Both the position numbers and the translations under genes were made by a program. Of a stretch of 64,000 nt of DNA, positions 57,606-64,000 are shown piece after piece. The DNA is from Diphasiastrum complanatum (Eukaryota; Streptophyta; Lycopodiopsida; Lycopodiales; Lycopodiaceae), in contig CM055094.1 of NCBI GenBank assembly GCA_029204225.1, positions 32,535,841 to 32,599,840 on the forward strand, read 5' to 3'. The notes below the pieces were generated by a model. That model saw only the letters and a program-made list of their open reading frames with translations. It had not been told where the DNA came from and made no database searches. Numbering within the stretch: position 1 is the first letter of the stretch; every line of letters begins with the position of its first letter.

Positions 57606-58740
57606 TTGGCAGTAGATTCTACAACCATGGAGGTTGATGCAGTAGCAGACTCGAAGGATACAGAGTCGGATGCTACTGCACACACTATTCCTGAGCCCTC
57701 TGCTACACTTGAAACTTTGGATGTTGTCCCAGTTTTGGGTGGGTTTTCTCATAAGCCAAGGAGCCTTGCACCCTTGGATGATGAAGACACTATCTCCGAC
57801 ACCCAAAAGCAAGATAAAGGAAAAGGGGGGTCGATGAAGAAGCCACAGAGAAGGATGCAGAGGACAACAGAGATAGCCTTTACAGATGGTACCATCAACT
57901 ATCCCTAGGTGCCGAGGATATTGTTGGTAAGATCCATGCTTATGACCTGCATATAGAAGACAGTATGATGGAGATGTTCTAGCATATGTATGAGTTGAAC
58001 AACAACATTGAAATGTTCTCTGAGCAAAATACATCTTTGGAGGCAGACAACAAGATATTGAATGAGAAAAATCACTCTTTGGGCTGACTGATTTAGAAAT
58101 CTAATGACAAAGCCCAATCATTAGAAGACATCAATAAAGCGCTTCAGGCCAAATCTGCAGAATTGCAAAATTTTTTTGATTCATTAACAATTGCGCTTAA
58201 TAAGATCAAGTTAGAAAAATCCTCTCTACAGACCACACTTCATGATGAGAGCATGAAGAAAATAAAGACAGAAACTATCTTATAGCTATGCAGCAACTCT
58301 GGGTCCATTCAGATTGATCCTTTGAAGCTGCAGTCTCTTCAAGACCAGATGCTAGAAATTTTTTGAGTTGAGTTTCTACTCCCACTCGAGAATGACAAAG
58401 CACTTGTCGAAGAAGAACTTGCTGACCTGAAAGAACTTTTTGCTAAGGCAACCAACTACTCCGGGCCAGATGCACACGCAGAATACTCGCAGGCCCTAGA
58501 GAAGATTAATGATAAAATTTTGGTGAAGCAGCTCTAGGCAACCCAGAACTATACATGGGTGGCCTATATTTGGAGTATCTCGAAGCCTGCATTAAAATTT
58601 ATGACTTGCAGAAGGAGGTAGCAGACCTCAAACAACAAGTTGAAGACCAAAAGCTCGTTGTCGACATCCATCAATAGGATGTTGCACAAGCACAGCCTAA
58701 GGCCAAACGACAAAGAAAAAATCAGTTGAAGGTATGTGCA
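57606..58740 (+). pseudogene. Coiled-coil protein relic
   Basis: An N-terminal acidic Thr/Ser/Asp-rich part (57,606-57,908, with PRSLAPLDDEDTISD and a Lys-rich QDKGKGGSMKKPQRR patch) is followed, one frame over, by a long Glu/Leu/Lys/Asn/Gln-rich segment with heptad-like spacing (SEQNTSLEADNKILNEKNHSL, EEELADLKELFAKA, YDLQKEVADLKQQVEDQK). At least six stops and two frame changes. Long coiled coils occur in accessory proteins of some plant retroelements and in many host proteins; I cannot choose. Composition is GC-richer than the flanks, as at 30.8-31.7 kb. Confidence 0.55.
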
Positions 58741-58899
58741 GAATGCTTTCAAATTTTTTTTGAACGAAATCCGATGATGCAGGTCTATTGTTGAATATCA
58801 ACATGGCATATCCAGAGCTGTATAGTATCTGCACTGACTTGGAGCGCAATTTTTCAGAGATAAGTTATTTTCAGATGTCAAAAGAGACATTTCTGAAAT

Positions 58900-59072
58900 A
58901 TTTGAGATCGATGACCTGGGAGAAGCTAAAATCTATCTAGGCTTGCAGATTCAAAGAGATTTTGAAAGCGGTAAGTTGTATCTTCACCAACAAAAATGCA
59001 CACCCTATTGTAGGCTGATTGGATCATTGTTATATCTAGTAGACAACACCAGACCTGATATTTTGGATTCTA
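58900..59072 (+). pseudogene. Copia RT scrap
   Basis: EIDDLGEAKIYLGLQIQRDFESG, then YCRLIGSLLYLVDNTRPDI: two RT thumb phrases with an internal deletion between them. Closest in style to copia N at 7.6 kb. It abuts a truncated LTR of the copia G/L family at about 59,073. Confidence 0.82.
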
Positions 59073-59362
59073 CTATCCATTGGTGCACTATGCTTGTGAT
59101 TGCATGCAATTTTATGTGTAGAATGATCTATAATTGTTATTTTTGGATCCACAAGTGTGAAATACAGTAGCTTGTTCGTTTTGTATAGAAAAAAATGGTA
59201 CTTTATCATTTCATTCAAATTTTATCAAGTTCTATTTGAGTTTGTATCTCATTTGTGTGTAGATGCTGATTTTTCTACATTGGTGAGATTGGTACAATAT
59301 TTCTCTTTGTAACCCAAGATCTTTCAAGTGGATTGGATCATAATGATCTGAAATCTTACACA
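59073..59362 (+). repeat. Copia L 5' LTR, 5'-truncated
   Basis: Matches the second half of the copia G LTR (reverse complement), from TTCTACTATCCATNGGTGCAC to the PBS. Confidence 0.9.
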
Positions 59363-59375
59363 TGGTATCAGAGCT
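59363..59375 (+). promoter_or_regulatory. Primer-binding site, copia L
   Basis: TGGTATCAGAGCT after the LTR end; initiator-Met complement. Confidence 0.92.
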
Positions 59376-59964
59376 TTTTTTTTAGGTTATGAAGGAGGAA
59401 ATCATATCTATCAAAGATTGGGTGAAGATATCAAGGCTAGAGCATGCTAGAGGGGATTCTACACCAAAATTGAGTTTTTTGCTTTTGTAGATTGGATCTT
59501 TTGTAGATCAAAACCCTAAATAGATTCATAAACTTGATCAATTCCAATTTTTTACTACACATACTAGATTTGGCCAATTTTTGGATCATTGGAACAACCT
59601 TAGTCGTGGCTATTTGATTGCATAATCAAAATTTAAGCATTTGCATGTAGATTTGGAATAGTCAATTTTTTGTGATTTTGTCAAAACCATAATTTTGATT
59701 GGATCTCTAGATAGTGAAGCTGTTGGAATTCATTTGAGTGTGTTTCAATCTTAGAAAGTGGCAAAAGTCATTAGATTGAGGATAGATCATAGGTCGATCA
59801 AGATTCCATGATTCTATGTGTTAATTTGCTTGGTATAAGTGCTAGAAGAGAATTTGTGAGATAGTTTCAAATCTTTGTGATGTATTTTGAAATCATTTGT
59901 TGTTGTTCAAAGGAGTTCTTTGTGAATTAAAACAGGTTGAAAGAGAAGATCAGGTCATTGCTAC

Positions 59965-60711
59965 ATGGCAACCTCAATTGGAGTCATGTTGGAAGCCAAT
60001 GATAGGCTTACCTCAAGTAACTATTCATTGTGGAAGGTGAGGATGGAATCACTTATTGAGATGAATGATGTTTTGGATATTGTTGTAGGTTTGGAGGAGA
60101 GACTAACAACACAACAAGATCAAATGAGGTATGACAAGAGGGCCGAGAAGGCTCTACACATGATAAAGATGAATGTTGTTACCAATGAGCTTCTCAAGGA
60201 AGTTGGTAGGTGCACATCATCTTTGGCAGGTTGGGATTCATCGAAGAAGCTTTATGAATCCAAGTCTACTTCTAGAGTATTGACTCTAAAAAGGCAAATC
60301 TTTTCTTGTTTGCAAAAGAATGAAGAGAGTCCAAGTACTTTTGTTTTGACGATGAAAGCATTGAATGATGAGTTGGCTTGCATTGATGAAAGCATTAAGG
60401 CAAGAGAGCTTATTCAAGTGATTCTTAATGGCTTGTTGGATGCTCATGCTAACACTGTTCAAAGTATTGCTATTCAAAATACTTTGCCAAGTTTGATGGA
60501 TCTTCAAGAGATCTTGATCAATGAGGAATATAGGCATCAAAAAAGAGGTGGATCTACATCCACACTTCAAGAGGATGCTATATTCACAAAAGGCAGAACC
60601 AAAAGTAAGTGGTCTAAAGGGCAAGATCAAGTGGACGCTTTTTCAAGTAGAAAAAAGGAGGACATATCAAAGCTCAAGTGCTTATGGGAGCAAAGGACAC
60701 TTTGCAAGTGA
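59965..60711 (+). pseudogene. Copia L gag
   Basis: About 248 codons from an ATG that matches the copia G gag start. It is open through the whole capsid region (NYSLWKVRMESLIEMN, YESKSTSRVLTLKRQIFSC, LIQVILNGLLDAHAN) and a Lys/Ser-rich region, which makes it the best gag of this family here. The zinc knuckle is broken: after KLKCL the pattern is frame-shifted (GSKGHFASEF appears one frame over near 60,690). The next segment ends near DPWWSKF, where the protease is deleted. Confidence 0.88.
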
Positions 60712-60904
60712 GTTCTACAAGAAGAAGAGAGATCAAGGAGACAAGCAAGGTAATCTTATGCTTGATGAGGATGGTTTGGATGTTCAAGATGCAAATGATG
60801 ATGCTTTTGTGATCTCTTCATGTATGCTTGCTAATGATGGAGATCTAGATCCTTGGTGGAGCAAGTTCACACATGAACTTTCACAAATAGTACTTCACTT
60901 CTAG

Positions 60905-61390
60905 TTCCTTAAGTGGTATCAAACATGTTTGTGAGTCTTGTGCTTTGTCTAAGTCACATAGACTACCTTATACTAGATCTATATCTAGATCTACAAAGCC
61001 TTTTCAACTTGTACATTCGGATATTCATGGATTTACTACAATTAGCAATAGGGGATCTAAGATGTATGTAACATTCATTGGTGATTTTAGAAGATTTTGT
61101 TGGATCTATCTACTAAAGAGCAAGGATGAAGTGTATGATATCTTTATCAAGTTCAAGAATGCAAGGGAGAACCAAATTTCCACAAAGATCAAGTGCTTAA
61201 GGAGTGACAATGGTGGTGAGTACATATCTACCAAATTCAAGGCCTTTTGTGATGAGCATAGGACCAAGAGGGAGTATACAACATTAAGGACCGCACAACA
61301 AAATGGAGTGGCTGAAAGGAAGAATAAGACTTTATGTGAAAGTGCTAAAGCTATGAGGTTAAGTGCAAATCTTGACAATAAACCATTTTG
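60905..61390 (+). pseudogene. Copia L integrase fragment
   Basis: CESCALSKSH (zinc-binding end), HSDIHGF, LRSDNGGEY and NGVAERKNK give all three catalytic acids. It begins after a deletion that removed most of protease and the zinc-binding start. It ends at about 61,390, where sequence jumps from FWDQK to the RT N-terminal region, deleting the integrase C-terminus. Confidence 0.9.
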
Positions 61391-62345
61391 GGATCAAAAG
61401 GATATGCTCAACAACAAGGGATTGACTATGACGAGACTTTTGCACCCGTGGCAAAGATGGTAAGCATTTGAGTCATCATTTCACTTGCTACACTTTATAG
61501 ATGGGATATATGGCAAATGGACATTTCAAATGCATTCTTGAATGGTGATCTTGAGGAGGAAGTGTACATGGAGCAGACCGAGAGCAACATTTCATCAAAG
61601 CCAAATCATGTGTGTCTACTACAAAAGAGCTTGTATGGCCTTAAGAAAGCACCAAGGAGTTGGTATGCTAAGCTTAACACTTTTTTACTCTCTCAAGGCT
61701 TTGTTATGAGTGAGTATGATCATTCACTTTATTATAGGTTTTCTGGAAATGATGTTACCATCTTGCTAATCTATGTGGATGATATCATCTTGAGTGGTGG
61801 TGACAATCAAGACCTAGAGGATATCAAGAATGTTCTTAAGGAGTTTGATGAGCTACATGATCTTGGTAATTTGCATTACATTTTGAGAATAGAAGTCATT
61901 AGATCTTCTCAATCTGCTTTCATTTGTCAAGAGAAGTATGCTAATTATATTCTAGAAAGATTTCATATGGTAGATGCAAAAGCTAGTGATACACCTATGG
62001 AGTCTCATGTAAAGCTACCTATATAGGTATTGAAAGATCCTTCAAGGACATTACTCTCTATAGGAAGCTAGTCGGTTCACTCATCTATCTAACCATTACT
62101 AGACCAGATCTAAGCTAGTGTGTTGGAATATTGAGTCAATTCATGCAAGATCCTAGTGAGGAGCATTGGAAGCTAGGAAAGCGAGTTTTGAGGTACATCA
62201 TTGGAACTCGAGATTTTGGCATATTGTATGAGGGATCATCACCTAATCTTTTTGGATTTTCAAATTTGGACTATGCTAGAGATGTAATGGATAGGAAATC
62301 CATTAGTGCTCATTGTATTTTCATAGGTGATTACAATCGTTTGAT
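61391..62345 (+). pseudogene. Copia L reverse transcriptase and partial RNase H
   Basis: RT with WQMDISNAFLNG, SLYGLKKAPRSWYAKLN, LLIYVDDIILSGG (catalytic YVDD intact), ELHDLGNLHYIL and SDTPMESHVKLP. Stops follow near 61,470, 62,025 and 62,118. RNase H begins (MSQFMQDPSEEHWKLGKRVLRYI, FGFSNLDYARDVMDRKS), but the domain is lost at about 62,330, replaced by about 180 bp of unrecognised sequence before the 3' LTR. Confidence 0.9.
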
Positions 62346-62512
62346 GTGTTTCCGTAAAGTTTGAATTAAAGAACTGTCTTTAAACTAACATACCCGTCTA
62401 CGTGAATACTTTGTGTTTGGCTCCCAAGTAAAGTTGCCCTTGGTGCAGTTTTTCACAGTCATTGATGGTGAAGTATGTGTGCACGTGAACTATTAGTCTC
62501 TGCCTAAGGAAC

Positions 62513-62928
62513 TGAAAGATTCAACTAGTTTGATTATTCCATATTTGACATATTGAGGCCAACTTTGTTTTAAGACTTAGAGATTGACTTTCAAAGTTGA
62601 TTAGTCTAAATTTCATTGGAATAGACACTTTTTGAAAGGTGAGAAAATTAGAATGTGAGTTTGAGTAGTTTTAAATTTGAATGTTACTTTGAATCTAGAC
62701 CCAAAAATAGTAGGGTTAGCATTTTGGAGGGAAGCCAAGTGGCCAAAAAGGTTTTGGACCTGTTATAAAAGGAGGAAACTTGTGGAGAGAAATGCAATAT
62801 CTTGCTGGTTTTGTATGGAAAACAATAATACTTTATCATTTGATTGTTTGATCAAGTTCTATTAGAGTTTGTATCTCATTTTGTGTATAGATGCTAATTT
62901 TTCTACATTGGTGACATTGGTAGGATAT
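62513..62928 (+). repeat. Copia L 3' LTR, interrupted
   Basis: Starts TGAAAGATTCAACTAG (first two bases of the family start lost) and matches the copia G LTR up to ATTGGTAGGATAT, where repeat X begins. The end of the LTR is not in the window. Confidence 0.88.
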
Positions 62929-63642
62929 TGTAGGGTCTTCGATCTTGTGTTGTAGTAGCCCTCCCGCTTGTCATAAAGGGTTAGTTCACTGGATAGGCAC
63001 TTAAATATGCATAGATGCTACTTTTAGTTAGTTTCCTATTTTTCATCTAACTCTACCACCACTAACACTACTTCCACTAACTCTACTCCCCTAAACTACC
63101 TTCATCATGATTGTAGGTGAAAGGAAAGGGAAGATTAGAAGAGATTGAGAGAAGAGAAGAGAGAAAGAGAGGGTGAGAGTAAAATGCTCCTTATGCTTGC
63201 TAATGGAGAAACATTAACTAAGGCAACCAATCAACATGAAAATAGAAAGCAATGGAAACACAATCAAAAGCATTAGCAGGTAGTGAATAGCAAATGAGGA
63301 TGTTTCTCTCCAAAAAGTGGTAGAGTTTCCTCCTTCTCATTAAGCATGGAAATAGAGTACAAATGGTGCCTTTTTATAAATGGGAAAGGCCCTTGTCCCA
63401 AAATCCTATTGGCTAATATTTACATTGATCCTCTCCATTCATCTTGGACCCAACTTGATCCAAGAGTCCACAAAAAGTACATTGGAAATCACAAGATACA
63501 TGTGAGTCCAAAATTAGACCCAACTCTAAAAAAGTAAACTCTAAGTTTAAAATTGACTTTGGGCCCTCAAGTTTTATTTTAACTACAAAGGGGCCCAAGT
63601 CTATTATTTTATTACAACTCAACTTGCGTGTACCCTAGTACA
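62929..63642 (-). repeat. LTR-like repeat X, minus copy
   Basis: Inverted relative of 31,797-32,639. On the minus strand it starts TGTACTAGGG, has a TTTATAAAAAGGCACC promoter-like site and the CATGCTTAATGAGAAGGAG phrase, and ends AGACCCTACA. It sits inside the copia L 3' LTR. No purine tract is obvious beyond 63,642, so element type is uncertain. Confidence 0.62.
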
Positions 63643-64000
63643 GGAAGTGAAAACGCGCTTTCGATGCTTCCCAGGTGGCGTAAGCATGAAGGGCAAAGCC
63701 CATGGTAATGTCAGACGTGAAAAGCGTCGGGAACAAATCCATTGCCTCTAGAAGTGGGCCGGAAGTCTGAAGCCACGGTTGAATCAGAGTATTAGAAGGT
63801 AAGGGCCAAATCTGGGTGGCAGAGAGTATGTCGCACTGGATCACCTACTTGGTGCCAGAGTCTTCAAAAGATGAGGAGGCCATGTTAGCACTGATATTAA
63901 AGTGCAAAAAAGTAGGAAAAATGGTGGAAAAGATAAAAAGAGTGAAAACGACAAAAATTGTGAATAACGGGTGTTGGATGGTGAGAACTGTAGTTTAGAG
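63643..64000 (-). other. Unrecognised coding-like sequence at window end
   Basis: On the minus strand a frame begins MASSSFEDSGTK at about 63,882, meets a TAG, then stays open for 69 codons (PLLEAMDLFPTLFTSDITMG, ALHAYATWEASKA) to a stop next to repeat X. Composition is GC-richer than the flanks. I recognise no family. It could be the end of the internal region of the element bearing this X copy. Confidence 0.35.

Larger units (their letters stand above)
59073..62928 (+). mobile_element. Copia element L (same family as G), truncated and deleted
   Basis: A plus-strand copia: 5' LTR lacking its first half (59,073-59,362), PBS, gag, integrase piece, RT, RNase H piece and a 3' LTR that is interrupted at 62,928 by repeat X. 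Gag and LTR match copia G closely. Deletions removed most of protease and the integrase/RT joint. Confidence 0.9.

Overview
The window is intergenic plant DNA made almost entirely of transposable-element remains. I see no ordinary cellular gene, rRNA, tRNA or CRISPR array. A land plant is indicated by abundant Ty1/copia elements primed by initiator-Met tRNA (TGGTATCAGAGC sites), Ty3/gypsy gag and protease relics, a CACTA (En/Spm) TNP2 transposase relic, a short CCCTAAA telomere-like tract and long GA/CT, CA and TA microsatellites. I cannot name the species.

Layout. 1-3.2 kb: AT-rich DNA with microsatellites. 3.2-4.8 kb: copia D, reduced to 5' LTR, primer-binding site and part of gag (+). 5.6-9.3 kb: a gypsy gag relic fused to the 3' end of an unrelated copia. 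10.5-12.5 kb: copia C, internally deleted (+). 12.65-24.3 kb: copia B (+), whose pol is split by copia A (-), inserted at 16,495-21,948. 25.4-30.5 kb: a gag scrap, then a region with palindromic GCGTGGAT-type arrays, a small three-exon gene model (-) and the TNP2 relic (-). 30.8-34.8 kb: an unrecognised GC-richer reading frame, an LTR-like repeat (X) and two short tandem-repeat clusters.

34.9-50.5 kb is a three-element nest. Copia F (-) is the host. Copia G (-) sits in its RNase H region, and a gag-only LTR element H (+) sits between its gag and zinc knuckle. Each insertion has a perfect 5-bp target duplication and the host frame is in phase across both. Copia G carries about 860 bp of non-copia sequence, open for 281 codons, where its reverse transcriptase should be. 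50.5-53.5 kb: copia I (+) joined to an inverted protease fragment, then a minus-strand LTR. 53.5-59 kb: unrecognised DNA, a copia RT relic, a gypsy protease relic, a coiled-coil reading-frame relic and a short RT scrap. 59.1-62.9 kb: copia L (+), the same family as G and internally deleted. The window ends in a second, inverted copy of repeat X and unrecognised sequence.

No element is intact, so any movement would need proteins supplied elsewhere. The least explained coding signals are the 133-aa gene model at 27.6-28.2 kb with its palindromic arrays, the insert inside copia G, and the reading-frame relics at 30.8-31.7 and 57.6-58.7 kb.
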